30,127 nt of DNA from Parvibaculum sp045863935 (GCF_045863935.1 NZ_BTVP01000039.1:1-30127), one strand, 5' to 3'. Shown: positions 16,001 to 24,681, counted from the stretch's first letter. The notes: generated from the sequence alone by a model not told the origin. Program-made: numbers and translations.

Positions 16001-17074
16001 TCAGCCCGCCTGTGCTTGTGGCGCCGCCATGTGGTGACATTCGGTGATGACGCGATTGCGTCCGCTCCGCTTGGCCTCGTAGAGGCAGGCGTCGGAACGC
16101 TCGATGAGCGACGCCGCATTGTCTCCGGGCCGGAATTGGGCAATGCCCATCGACATGGTGACACGGCCAAGAGACTCGCCCGTCGAGCGTTTGACGAGTT
16201 CGCGTGCTTGCACCGTCTCCCGAACGGTATTGGCGACAGCCTCCGCCGAGGCCATTTCCGTCGCCGGCATGATGACCGCGAATTCCTCGCCGCCGTAGCG
16301 GGCAACGATATGACCGTTGAGCGCACCGGTTTTGAGGCAGCTCGCCACCAGGCGAAGCACCTGGTCGCCCGTGCGGTGTCCGAACGTGTCGTTGAACTTC
16401 TTGAAGTGGTCGATGTCTCCGATAACGAGGCAGAGCGGATCGCCGCTCTTTGCCGCATTTTCCAGTTCGCGCGCCAGCGCTTCATCGAAAGCCTTGCGGT
16501 TGTTGACGCCGGTAAGGCCGTCGGTGCGCGCCTCGCTATGCGCTTTCTCGAGGTTCTGCTGCAGCTCGTTGAGCTCTTTCTTGGTTGCCTGAAGGTGCTC
16601 TTCGAGTTCGGTGCTGCGCTGTTCCATCTTGCGCGACGCATTCACGATCGCCTCGACGGCACTGCGCACGTCGCTTGCCGACGACTGGCTGGTAAGTCCC
16701 TCGCTCGCCTCGCGCACCGTGGTGCCGAGGGCAGTGGAGTTGCCCACCGACTCTTCGATGATCCTGAGAATCTGGTCGACTTCCGTGTTGATCCGCGCGC
16801 CAGTCGTGAGCGTGACGTCGGTCAACTTGCCTTCGGTCAGATATTTCTTCTGCAGCGACATCGTGGTGTCGAGGTCGACCGGCAGGGCGCTCGCGATCCG
16901 GCTGTCGATTTCCTGGTTCAGTTCGGGCAGGCGGCCGGAGGCATACCGGAACCAGACGGAGTAGTTGTCGGGCGCGGGGGGGATTCCATGGTCCGCCATA
17001 AGCTGGAGCGCACGTTCGCTCCACTCGGTCGCGAATTCGATATCTTCCACGTTCGTCACGAGTACGACCCTCAC
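16001..17074 (-). CDS. diguanylate cyclase (GGDEF domain) with coiled-coil linker
   Basis: 357-residue cytoplasmic protein. The C-terminal GGDEF domain (about 183-345) has the active GGEEF motif (261-265) and the metal-binding/substrate region DIDHFKKFNDTFGH (220-233), so it should make c-di-GMP from GTP. The inhibitory I-site RxxD, expected five residues before GGEEF, is replaced by LNGH (about 253-256 region), so product inhibition through that site is unlikely. The N-terminal ~140 residues are an unrecognised helical region without membrane segments, followed by a coiled coil (about 145-182, rich in Glu, Lys, Leu, Gln). The GTG at 17074 overlaps the stop of a 10-codon upstream ORF (ATG 17103); a GTG at 17059 with GAGGG 8 nt upstream is an equally good start. 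Confidence 0.9.
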   Translation of the reverse strand: MRVVLVTNVEDIEFATEWSERALQLMADHGIPPAPDNYSVWFRYASGRLPELNQEIDSRIASALPVDLDTTMSLQKKYLTEGKLTDVTLTTGARINTEVDQILRIIEESVGNSTALGTTVREASEGLTSQSSASDVRSAVEAIVNASRKMEQRSTELEEHLQATKKELNELQQNLEKAHSEARTDGLTGVNNRKAFDEALARELENAAKSGDPLCLVIGDIDHFKKFNDTFGHRTGDQVLRLVASCLKTGALNGHIVARYGGEEFAVIMPATEMASAEAVANTVRETVQARELVKRSTGESLGRVTMSMGIAQFRPGDNAASLIERSDACLYEAKRSGRNRVITECHHMAAPQAQAG

Positions 17075-17374
17075 CGGGCGCCCTGTCGGGAGCCGTCTGC
17101 CATTCCTGAAAATGACGCTAGGCGGTTTGGGTTACCTCCCCGTAAATTCCGCAGAAAATGGCGGTTTTTCGTGGCTAATTCGAAATGCTAGGGTGACCGG
17201 CGATGGGGGGCTCTCAAAGGGCCGCTCGTTATGTATATTTCAGAAAAATTAACCGGGTTCGGTAGGGCTTTCCCCCGGGCTTCGGCGGGGCCGCCACGCG
17301 AGTGGCTGGCGATGGCAACGAATAAACAAGCGGCGGGCGCCCCCCAGGCGTAGCCGCACATCAGGAGGATACAA
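17075..17374. other. divergent intergenic region, diguanylate cyclase / aldehyde dehydrogenase
   Basis: About 300 nt. It holds the RBS of the aldehyde dehydrogenase (AGGAGG 17363-17368), a 10-codon ORF on the - strand (17071-17103) that ends in the cyclase start codon, and a GC-rich C/G-run hairpin around 17270-17295. An AT-rich patch near 17229-17250 (TATGTATATTTC) could be promoter-like, but I cannot assign -35/-10 pairs with confidence. Confidence 0.5.
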
Positions 17375-18838
17375 ATGAGCTTGGCGGAGCAGACCACTCA
17401 CGAAGCGGATTCGGCGACTATTTCGGCCTCGATCCGCGCGATCCTCGACAAGCAGAAGGCGGCGCACATCAACGAAGGCCCCGCAAGCGCCGAGCGCCGC
17501 ATCGATTGGCTGGACCGCGCCATTGCGCTTCTCGTCGACAATCAAAAGGAGATCGTCGAGGCGCTCGCGTCCGACTTTGGCCACCGCAGCCATGAGCAGA
17601 CGCTGCTCACCGACGTAATGGGGTCGATCGGGCCGCTGAAACACGCGAAGAAACACCTCCGCCAGTGGATGAAGCCGGAGAAGCGGAAGGTGCAGTTCCC
17701 GCTCGGCCTGCTGGGGGCCAAGGCGCGTGTCGAATATCAGCCGCTTGGCACGGTCGGCATCATCAGTCCGTGGAATTTCCCGATCAATCTCACATGGACG
17801 CCGCTTGCGGGTGTTTTTGCCGCGGGTAACCGCGCCATGATCAAACCGTCGGAGTTTACCCCGGCGACCTCCGAGCTGATGGCCCGTCTTCTGCGCCAGG
17901 CCTATGACGAGACGGAAGTGGCCGTGGTGACCGGCGGTCCGGCTGTCGGTGAAGCTTTCAGCCGTCAGCCCTTCGATCACCTGTTGTTCACCGGCGCGAC
18001 CTCTATCGCCTACCACGTGATGCGTGCGGCGGCGGAAAACCTGGTGCCGCTCACGCTGGAACTCGGCGGAAAATCGCCCGTGATCGTGTCGAAATCGGCG
18101 AAGATCGACGATGCGGCTGCCCGCATCATGAACGGCAAGGTCCTGAATGCCGGCCAGATCTGCCTCGCACCGGACTATGTCTTCGTACCGGAAGGCAAAG
18201 TCGATGAGTTCGTGTCGGAGGCCACGAAGTCGGTAACGAAGATGTTGCCGACGATGAAGGACAATCCCGACTACACTTCGATCATCAACCAGCGCCATTA
18301 CGACCGCCTGAACTCGTATATCGACGATGCGAAAAGCAAGGGCGCGAGGATCATCGAGATCAATCCGGCCAACGAGGACTTCAGCCAGCAGCAGACCCAC
18401 AAGATTCCGCCGACGCTGGTGCTCAACCCGACCGACGACATGAAGATCATGCAGGACGAGATTTTTGGTCCGCTCTTGCCGGTCAAGACCTACAAGGAAG
18501 TGGGCGAGGTTCTTGGCTACGTGAACGCCAATGCGCGTCCGCTCGGCCTCTACTACTTCGGCGATGACGAGAAGGAAGAGCGCACCGTCCTCGACCGCAC
18601 GACATCGGGCGGCGTGACGGTCAACGATGTCATCATGCATGTGTCGATGGAAGACTTGCCGTTTGGCGGTGTCGGTCCGTCCGGTATGGGTGCCTATCAC
18701 GGTTTGGACGGCTTCCGGACCTTCAGCCATGCGAAGGCCGTCTACACGCAGTCGAAGGCGAAGATGGTCGCGGAGATGTTCCGTCCGCCTTACGGTCCGA
18801 AGACGCGGAAGCTGCTCGCGTCCCAGATCAAAAAATAA
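17375..18838 (+). CDS. aldehyde dehydrogenase, coniferyl-aldehyde-dehydrogenase type
   Basis: 487-residue NAD(P)-dependent aldehyde dehydrogenase oxidising an aldehyde to the acid. The cofactor and catalytic motifs are present: SPWNFPINLTW (131-141), FTGATSIAYHV (205-215), Glu229 in LELGGKSPV and the nucleophile Cys263 in NAGQICLAPDY. DEIFGPLLPV and the C-terminal GVGPSGMGAYHG belong to the shorter class-3-like ALDH branch that includes coniferyl aldehyde dehydrogenase and fatty aldehyde dehydrogenases. The actual substrate cannot be read from sequence; medium-chain or aromatic aldehydes are both plausible. The ATG at 17375 has a perfect AGGAGG 6 nt upstream. It is monocistronic, with a strong terminator after the stop. 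Confidence 0.93.
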   Translation: MSLAEQTTHEADSATISASIRAILDKQKAAHINEGPASAERRIDWLDRAIALLVDNQKEIVEALASDFGHRSHEQTLLTDVMGSIGPLKHAKKHLRQWMKPEKRKVQFPLGLLGAKARVEYQPLGTVGIISPWNFPINLTWTPLAGVFAAGNRAMIKPSEFTPATSELMARLLRQAYDETEVAVVTGGPAVGEAFSRQPFDHLLFTGATSIAYHVMRAAAENLVPLTLELGGKSPVIVSKSAKIDDAAARIMNGKVLNAGQICLAPDYVFVPEGKVDEFVSEATKSVTKMLPTMKDNPDYTSIINQRHYDRLNSYIDDAKSKGARIIEINPANEDFSQQQTHKIPPTLVLNPTDDMKIMQDEIFGPLLPVKTYKEVGEVLGYVNANARPLGLYYFGDDEKEERTVLDRTTSGGVTVNDVIMHVSMEDLPFGGVGPSGMGAYHGLDGFRTFSHAKAVYTQSKAKMVAEMFRPPYGPKTRKLLASQIKK

Positions 18839-18863
18839 GCGGGACTATCCCGGAAACAGATAA

Positions 18864-18888
18864 GGCGGCTCCAAGGAGCCGCCTTTTT
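18864..18888 (+). terminator. intrinsic terminator after the aldehyde dehydrogenase
   Basis: GGCGGCTCC (18864-18872) pairs with GGAGCCGCC (18875-18883), followed at once by TTTTT (18884-18888). It lies 25 nt after the stop, in the gap to the convergent helicase gene, and on the - strand could partly serve that gene too (stem followed by TTATCTGTTT). Confidence 0.9.
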
Positions 18889-18909
18889 CATTTCATGTTG
18901 TACGAAGGA

Positions 18910-20421
18910 TCAGGCGTCTTCTGATTCCGCTTCGAACTCGTCATCCGTGTCCTTCGTCTTCTTCGGCAGTTTCACTGCGCGGAGAATGAAGGCGGGGACG
19001 TGATCGCCAAGGCCGACCACACGCTCGTCGTCGCGGTCGTGGCCACGTTCGCTGCCGCGGCGGTTCGAGCGCTCATCGCGCTTGGGTGCCTCATGGCGGC
19101 GTGGTGCTTCTGTTTTTTCGGCAGGTTTTTCAGCCTTTTCGACAGGCTTCTCAGCCGGTGCTTCCGTGACGGCATCAACGGCTTCTTCTTTCGCCGCGCT
19201 ACGGCCACGACCGCCACGGCGCGAGCGGCCGCGCTTCGGTTCCTGCCGGCCTTCGGTCTCCGCTTCCGGCGCTTCCACCGCTTCCACCGCGACTTCTGCC
19301 TTGGGAAGCTTTGATTCGCCGTCAGGGATCGGGTTGCCGATCAGCTTCTCGATAGCGGCGAGATATTTGCCATCCTCGCGCGTCGCGAGCGTATAGGCCG
19401 TGCCGCTCTTGCCCGCGCGACCCGTGCGGCCGATGCGGTGGACATAGTCTTCCGCATGTGTCGGCACGTCGAAATTGAACACATGGCTCACATCCGGAAT
19501 GTCGAGGCCGCGCGCAGCGACATCGCTCGCGACCAGCAGTCGGATGGTGCCTTTCCGGAATCCGTCCAGAGTCCTCGTGCGTGTCGCCTGGTCGAGGTCG
19601 CCGTGAATGGCGCCAGCCGACAATCCGCTCTTGGACAACGCGCGTTCCAGCACGGAAACGTCGCGCTTGCGGTTGCAGAAGATGATCGCGTTCTTCACGT
19701 TCTCGTCTTCGATGATCTTCTGGAGAAGGTCGCGTTTGCCATCCCGCGTCGTCTTTATCAGCACCTGCTTGATGGTGGCGCCCGTCGAAGATGCCCGCGC
19801 CACTTCAATGCGCTCCGGATTGTGCAGGAATGTGTCCGTAAGCCGCTGGATTTCCGGCGGCATCGTTGCCGAGAAAAAGAGCGTCTGTCGGGTGAAAGGC
19901 AGCTTCTTGCAGATTTCCTCGATATCGGGAATGAAGCCCATGTCGAGCATGCGGTCGGCTTCGTCGATCACCAGGATCTGAACGCCCGTGAGAAGCACCT
20001 TGCCGCGGCCGCAATGGTCGAGCAGGCGGCCGGGCGTCGCGATCAGGACGTCGACGCCCCGGTCCAGCTTCTTCTCCTGGTCGCCGAAGGACACGCCGCC
20101 GATCAGGAGCGCCATCGAGAGCTTGTTGTATTTGCCATAGGTCTCGAAGTTCTCGGCGACCTGCGCGGCAAGTTCGCGCGTCGGCTCCAGAATGAGCGAG
20201 CGCGGCATGCGTGCCCGGGCGCGGCCCCGCGACAGCTTGTCGATCATCGGCAGCGTGAAGGACGCCGTCTTGCCGGTGCCGGTCTGCGCGATGCCGAGCA
20301 CGTCGCGCCCGGCAAGAACGTGGGGAATGGCTTGCGCCTGGATAGGTGTCGGTTCGGTGTAGCCGGTTTCAGCTACAGCTTTCAGTACCTCTGGCGCGAG
20401 GCCGAGTTCGTCAAATGTCAT
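18910..20421 (-). CDS. DEAD-box ATP-dependent RNA helicase, RhlE-like
   Basis: 503-residue RNA helicase. All core motifs are in order: Q-motif region (FDELGLAPEVLKAV...PTPIQ, 3-28), motif I AQTGTGKT (45-52), Ia PTRELAAQ, motif II DEAD (153-156), motif III SAT (184-186), and motif VI HRIGRTGRAGKSG. The C-terminal ~130 residues are low-complexity, first Glu/Ala/Val-rich, then Lys/Arg/Gly-rich (RGRSRRGGRGR; repeated EKPVEKAEKPAEK), a typical disordered RNA-binding tail of RhlE/CsdA-type helicases. Likely roles are ribosome assembly or mRNA turnover, possibly in the cold. The ATG at 20421 gives MTFDELGL; a GTG six codons upstream (20439) is possible. It is divergent from the sensor kinase. Confidence 0.93.
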   Translation of the reverse strand: MTFDELGLAPEVLKAVAETGYTEPTPIQAQAIPHVLAGRDVLGIAQTGTGKTASFTLPMIDKLSRGRARARMPRSLILEPTRELAAQVAENFETYGKYNKLSMALLIGGVSFGDQEKKLDRGVDVLIATPGRLLDHCGRGKVLLTGVQILVIDEADRMLDMGFIPDIEEICKKLPFTRQTLFFSATMPPEIQRLTDTFLHNPERIEVARASSTGATIKQVLIKTTRDGKRDLLQKIIEDENVKNAIIFCNRKRDVSVLERALSKSGLSAGAIHGDLDQATRTRTLDGFRKGTIRLLVASDVAARGLDIPDVSHVFNFDVPTHAEDYVHRIGRTGRAGKSGTAYTLATREDGKYLAAIEKLIGNPIPDGESKLPKAEVAVEAVEAPEAETEGRQEPKRGRSRRGGRGRSAAKEEAVDAVTEAPAEKPVEKAEKPAEKTEAPRRHEAPKRDERSNRRGSERGHDRDDERVVGLGDHVPAFILRAVKLPKKTKDTDDEFEAESEDA

Positions 20422-20790
20422 TCGGGAAGCCCTGTACACCGTTGATGCGCTGCCCGTGGTGGCCCACTTTCAGGGCCGTGGACGGAGCCTCCGCGAACGG
20501 ATCGGGGAGGGTGAGCAGCAAATAGCGCGTTGTTCTGCGGCCGCGCGAATCCGCTAAAGATGAGCGGACCATAGGGATAATCGACCGATTGTCAACAGAA
20601 CCCACAGCTTTTCTGTGGTTGGCGCCTATTCCGGGCGATTCCTGCGCGCTTGGCCGATGTGACCAAAACCGCTCACACGGCAGCCGTTTCCGGGTCCCGT
20701 GTGGCCAGGTGTCGCGACATTCGTTTCCGTGCCGTTAAGGCTTTCGGCGCACCTTGGATACGAAAAGAAAGGATTATTTCAGGTCGGACT
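20422..20790. other. divergent intergenic region, helicase / sensor kinase
   Basis: About 370 nt. It contains the candidate helicase promoter (20569-20595), and a short hairpin CCACAG-CTTTT-CTGTGG (20602-20618) just upstream of that promoter. The kinase frame is open from 20650, but that extension (47 residues, Arg-rich) lacks kinase-like sequence and an SD. No clear promoter is visible for the kinase. Confidence 0.5.
20569..20595 (-). promoter_or_regulatory. candidate promoter of the DEAD-box helicase gene
   Basis: On the - strand TTGACA (20595-20590, perfect -35) is followed after about 15-16 nt by TATGGT (20574-20569). The resulting 5' leader of ~140 nt would fit the long leaders often seen on RNA helicase mRNAs, but this is inference. 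Confidence 0.45.
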
Positions 20791-21903
20791 ATGACCGGTA
20801 CGCCGCCGAAATCTCTGCAACGGGAAGACCCGAGACCTGACAATGGCGCGGATGCGAACCGCCGCGGGCTGCTTTCGCGGCTCAATCGCCTGCTCGGTCG
20901 GCTGGGCCCGGCCATGGCGTCGCTCCTGCTGACGGCCGTGGCGGTCGTCCTTGCCGGCCTGTTCAACTGGGTCTTGGGCAAAATCGGGCTTATCGACTTC
21001 GATCTGCAGATTCTGGAAGCAACGATCATCGTGACCGTGCTGGTCGGCCTTCCTATCATCGTCTATGCGCAGATAACGATCCAGGCGCTGAACGTTTCCC
21101 GCCGGGCTTTGCGCCAGATGACCGAGCGTCTCGCCTGGGCGCTGGACAATGCCGAGCGGGCCAACGAGGCGAAGTCCCGTTTCCTGGCCAACATGAGCCA
21201 CGAGCTGCGGACACCGCTCAACGCCATCATCGGATTCTCGGATATCCTCCGCAATCAACGCTTCGGAGAGATCGGGAACCCGCGTTACAGGGAATATGCC
21301 GCCGACATCAACGAAAGCGGCATGCACCTTCTGAGCATCATCAACGACATTCTCGACCTGTCGAAGATCGAAGCGGGCAGCGCAATCACTCCCGATGAGG
21401 TGGAGTTCGACGTCGATGCGGTCATCGAGAGCGCCGAGCATATGGTGCGCATGATGGCCGAACGGGGGAACGTCACGCTCCTCGTTCAGAAGCCGGAAGC
21501 GAGTGTCCGCCTGATCGGCGTCGAGCGTATGGTCAGGCAGATCTTCGTCAATGTGCTTTCCAACGCCGTGAAGTTTACCGATACAGGGGGTGTCGTTTCC
21601 CTGGCGGCATCGCTGAGAAGCAACGGCACCTTCGTCGTCTCCATATCCGATACCGGGATCGGTATGTCGCCGGAAGAGGTGAAGCTTGCCTTGACGCCGT
21701 TCGGTCAGGTGGACAGCTCGCTTGCGCGCAAACATGCCGGCACCGGCCTCGGCCTGCCGCTGGCCAAGGCGATGATGGAACTCCACGAGGGCCGATTGCT
21801 GGTTCGCAGCGCGCCCGGAAGAGGCACCACCATCATTCTCGTTTTTCCCGCGGAACGTGTGGCAGGCGTGACCCGTCGGGAATCCGTCGCACAGGTTTCC
21901 TGA
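20791..21903 (+). CDS. membrane sensor histidine kinase, PleC/DivJ-like catalytic core (orphan)
   Basis: 370-residue histidine kinase. The N-terminal ~35 residues are polar and cytoplasmic, then two membrane helices (about 41-64 and 73-96) with only a very short periplasmic loop. A linker helix (100-130) leads to a HisKA domain with His137 in FLANMSHELRTPLNAIIGFS. The HATPase_c domain has the N-box (NVLSNAVKF, 254-262), G1 SDTGIGM (286-292) and G2 GTGLGLPLAKAM (317-328). No extracellular sensor domain or PAS domain is present, so the signal may be in the membrane or come from a partner. No response regulator is adjacent. The ATG at 20791 is chosen because it immediately precedes plausible sequence; the SD is weak. 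It converges on parE with only 16 nt between the stops. Confidence 0.9.
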   Translation: MTGTPPKSLQREDPRPDNGADANRRGLLSRLNRLLGRLGPAMASLLLTAVAVVLAGLFNWVLGKIGLIDFDLQILEATIIVTVLVGLPIIVYAQITIQALNVSRRALRQMTERLAWALDNAERANEAKSRFLANMSHELRTPLNAIIGFSDILRNQRFGEIGNPRYREYAADINESGMHLLSIINDILDLSKIEAGSAITPDEVEFDVDAVIESAEHMVRMMAERGNVTLLVQKPEASVRLIGVERMVRQIFVNVLSNAVKFTDTGGVVSLAASLRSNGTFVVSISDTGIGMSPEEVKLALTPFGQVDSSLARKHAGTGLGLPLAKAMMELHEGRLLVRSAPGRGTTIILVFPAERVAGVTRRESVAQVS

Positions 21904-21919
21904 CAGACGCGACTCCGCG

Positions 21920-23974
21920 TCAGATGTCGAGGTCGTGCGCGAAGGCTGCGTGTTCCTGAATGAACTGGAACCTCAGTTCAGCCTTGTTCCCCATCAGCCG
22001 TTCGACGGCACTGCTCGTTTCCTTGATGTCGGCTTCCGGCACCACAACGCGCATCAGCGTGCGTTTTCCGCGCGCCATGGTTGTCTCCTTGAGCTGCGCG
22101 GGCATCATTTCGCCAAGCCCCTTGAAGCGGCTCACCTCGATCTTGCCCTTGCCGGTAAACTCCTTCTTCAGAAGCTCGTCCTTGTGCGCATCGTCGCGCG
22201 CGTAGAGCGTCTTGCCGCCCTGCGTCAGCTTGTAGAGCGGCGGCACCGCCATATAAAGATGCCCGTTGGCGATGAGCTTCGGCATCTCGCGATAGAAGAA
22301 GGTGATGAGCAGCGACGCGATATGGGCACCGTCCACGTCGGCGTCGGTCATGATGATGACCTTGTCGTAGCGCAATTCTTCGTCGCGGTAATGCGAACCG
22401 GGCCGCACGCCGAGTGCCTGCATGAGGTCTGAAATCTGCTGGCTTTGCGCGAGCTTTGCGCCGCTCGCGCTGGCGACGTTCAGAATCTTGCCCCTGAGCG
22501 GCAGAATGGCCTGGGCCGCGCGGTCGCGCGCCTGTTTCGCCGAACCGCCGGCGCTGTCGCCTTCGACAAGGAAGATTTCCGAACCCTCCGCCGCCGACTG
22601 GCTGCAATCGGCGAGCTTTCCCGGAAGCCTCAGCTTCCGCGTCGCCGTCTTGCGCGCAACGTCTTTTTCCTGCCGCCGCCGCAGGCGATCGTCGGCCCGG
22701 TCGATCACCCATTCGAGCAGTTTGTTTGCCTGCTGTGGTGCCGCCGTCAGCCAGTGATCGAAATGGTCGCCGATGGCGCGCTCCACAAGCCGCTGCGCCT
22801 CGGCGCTCGCAAGCTTCTCCTTCGTCTGGCCCTGGAATTCCGGTTCGCGGATAAAAACGGAGAGCATCGCTCCCGCTGTGCCGAGCACGTCGTCAGCCTG
22901 TATCTGCGCGACCTTCTTGTTGCCTACAAGGTCGCCATAGGATTTCAGGCCCTTGGTCAGGGCCGCGCGAAGCCCGGCTTCATGTGTGCCGCCTTCCGCG
23001 GTAGGCACCGTGTTGCAGTAGGAGTTGAGGAAGCCGTCGCCACCGCCGAACCAGGCAATAGCCCATTCGACCGAACCGTGACTCCCGGCACGCGATATCT
23101 TCCCCGTGAAGGGTTCGGCCGTCACCGTGTCGTAGCCATTGATCGACGTCTTGAGATAATCGACGAGCCCGCCCGGAAAATGCAGCACGTCGTTTGCGGG
23201 CGTATCGTCCTTATCGCCGATGAGGGAAGGCGCGCAGTTCCACCTGATCTCCACACCGCCGAAGAGATAGGCTTTCGACCGCGCCATCTTGTAGAGACGC
23301 TTCGGAACGAAATGCGCGCCCTTGCCGAATATCTCCCCGTCCGGATGGAAGGTGATCTTCGTGCCGCGCCGGTTCTGTACCCGGCCCTTGTTCTCGAGCT
23401 TCGTCTTCGCCGCGCCGCGTGAATAGGACTGCGTGTAAAGCGTCTGGTCGCGTGCAACCTCGACCTCGAAGCGATCCGACAGCGCATTCACGACCGAAAT
23501 GCCGACGCCGTGCAGGCCGCCTGAGGTCTCATAGGCCTTGCCGCCGAACTTGCCGCCCGAATGCAGTGTTGTGAGGATGACTTCCAGCGCCGACTTGTTC
23601 TTGAATTTCGGATGTGGGTCGACCGGAATGCCGCGCCCATTGTCGGCGACCATCAGGCTCCCGTCCTCATCGAGCGTCACCTCGATCCAGTTGGCGTGCC
23701 CCGCCACCGCTTCGTCCATCGAATTGTCGAGGACTTCGGCAAAGAGATGATGCAGCGCCTTCTCGTCCGTGCCGCCGATATACATGCCCGGCCGCCGGCG
23801 CACGGGCTCGAGCCCTTCGAGAACCTCGATATCCTTGGCGGAGTAGCTGTCACCCTTGGCGTCGTCTCCTTTCGGCGCAGTCTTGCGCGCCTTGGCGGCG
23901 GGCTTTGGAGTGCTCGCAGCGGCGGAGAAAAGGTCTTCGGTGTCGTCGGGTTTGCTCGTCTTGCGGGCGGCCAT
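21920..23974 (-). CDS. parE: DNA topoisomerase IV subunit B
   Basis: ATPase subunit of topoisomerase IV, which decatenates daughter chromosomes with ParC. From the Met at 23974 it has 684 residues. The GHKL ATPase has Asn84 in EVLDNSMDE, ADNGRGIPVDPHPK (110-123) and TSGGLHGVGISVVNALS (150-166). The Toprim domain has EGDSAGG (471-477), PLRGKILNV, and DADVDGAHI (544-552). PHPKFKNKSALEVILTTLHSGGKFGGKAYETSGG-type sequence and the overall length favour ParE over GyrB (which is longer). An N-terminal extension of ~45 residues rich in Lys, Ala and Asp precedes the core. The frame is open to 24058, but that part is Pro/Cys-rich and not homologous. The tetR gene ends 84 nt upstream on the same strand. 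Confidence 0.93.
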   Translation of the reverse strand: MAARKTSKPDDTEDLFSAAASTPKPAAKARKTAPKGDDAKGDSYSAKDIEVLEGLEPVRRRPGMYIGGTDEKALHHLFAEVLDNSMDEAVAGHANWIEVTLDEDGSLMVADNGRGIPVDPHPKFKNKSALEVILTTLHSGGKFGGKAYETSGGLHGVGISVVNALSDRFEVEVARDQTLYTQSYSRGAAKTKLENKGRVQNRRGTKITFHPDGEIFGKGAHFVPKRLYKMARSKAYLFGGVEIRWNCAPSLIGDKDDTPANDVLHFPGGLVDYLKTSINGYDTVTAEPFTGKISRAGSHGSVEWAIAWFGGGDGFLNSYCNTVPTAEGGTHEAGLRAALTKGLKSYGDLVGNKKVAQIQADDVLGTAGAMLSVFIREPEFQGQTKEKLASAEAQRLVERAIGDHFDHWLTAAPQQANKLLEWVIDRADDRLRRRQEKDVARKTATRKLRLPGKLADCSQSAAEGSEIFLVEGDSAGGSAKQARDRAAQAILPLRGKILNVASASGAKLAQSQQISDLMQALGVRPGSHYRDEELRYDKVIIMTDADVDGAHIASLLITFFYREMPKLIANGHLYMAVPPLYKLTQGGKTLYARDDAHKDELLKKEFTGKGKIEVSRFKGLGEMMPAQLKETTMARGKRTLMRVVVPEADIKETSSAVERLMGNKAELRFQFIQEHAAFAHDLDI

Positions 23975-24058
23975 GAACTCGGAACTTTGAAGAGGAGAAT
24001 CAGTGGGATTGTAGGGCGGGCAGGGGCACGCGCCAAACGTTGGCGCCTTATACCGCAT

Positions 24059-24646
24059 TCATTTCAGCAATGCGCGCTCAAGAGCCTGGGTTGTTGTTTT
24101 TGCTGCGGTTCCGGGCGGCCAGCCGCAATCGCGGGTGAGTAACCCCCAGTTTTCGAGCGAGCACCCTACCCAGAGATAGTCGGCGGCCCGGGTCACGGTC
24201 CAGCCGTCGGCGAGCATGCCCGCCTTGTCGAGGCCCCTTATGAGCTGCCTGAGGACATGCCGCAATTCGTTCATCCGGTCTTCCCAGGCGCGCGCCGCAT
24301 CTTCATCCGTCGCGCGAAGGCGGATCAGGTCTTGCGCGACAGGCTGAATTTGCGGAACGAAGGAAAACCACACCGACAGGCAGGCACGAAATCTTTCTAT
24401 CGGGTCGGGGAGCGACAGGGCGTTCTGGATTTTGCGCCGGATATCCGCGCGCTCGTCGGCACGGCGGACAAGCGCAAGCAGAAGGCCGCCGCGGGAACCG
24501 AAATGCACATGGATCGACTGCCGCGTGACCCCGACGGCGGAAGCAATTTCCGTCAGCGAGGTTCCGGCTCCGCGTACGGCAATCAGGTTCCATGCCGCGT
24601 CCAGGATTTCGGCCCTTGTTCGTGCGGATTTTCCAATTTTTGACAT
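24059..24646 (-). CDS. TetR-family transcriptional regulator
   Basis: 195 residues from the Met at 24646. The N-terminal helix-turn-helix is clear: RTRAEILDAAWNLIAVRG, then about residues 30-49 SLTEIASAVGVTRQSIHVHF, then GSRGGLLLALVRR. The C-terminal ligand-binding domain is all helical, with several Trp and Arg residues and unassigned ligand. Start sites at 24655 and 24673 are also in frame, the latter falling inside the inverted repeat; no SD precedes any of them, so leaderless or weak initiation is possible. The gene is divergent from the DUF1330-like gene across a 10-bp inverted repeat, so it most likely represses that gene and itself. Its connection to parE downstream is probably only positional. 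Confidence 0.9.
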   Translation of the reverse strand: MSKIGKSARTRAEILDAAWNLIAVRGAGTSLTEIASAVGVTRQSIHVHFGSRGGLLLALVRRADERADIRRKIQNALSLPDPIERFRACLSVWFSFVPQIQPVAQDLIRLRATDEDAARAWEDRMNELRHVLRQLIRGLDKAGMLADGWTVTRAADYLWVGCSLENWGLLTRDCGWPPGTAAKTTTQALERALLK

Positions 24647-24681
24647 ATGTAACATTTTATATATTTTACCCATGTCAAAAA
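24637..24681. promoter_or_regulatory. inverted repeat with embedded -35 elements, candidate TetR operator
   Basis: TTTTTGACAT (24637-24646) and ATGTCAAAAA (24672-24681) are perfect 10-bp inverted repeats around a 25-nt AT-rich centre. Each arm contains TTGACA, a consensus -35, one for each direction. For the + gene, TTGACA (24640-24645) is followed by TATTTT (24662-24667) at 16 nt. An 8-bp palindrome ACATATGT (24643-24650) overlaps one arm. The location between divergent tetR and its neighbour fits an operator. Confidence 0.6.

Noticed and set aside
17249..18730. 493-codon ORF on the - strand opposite the aldehyde dehydrogenase
   Set aside because: Antisense shadow of an intact ALDH gene, with mirrored codon bias.
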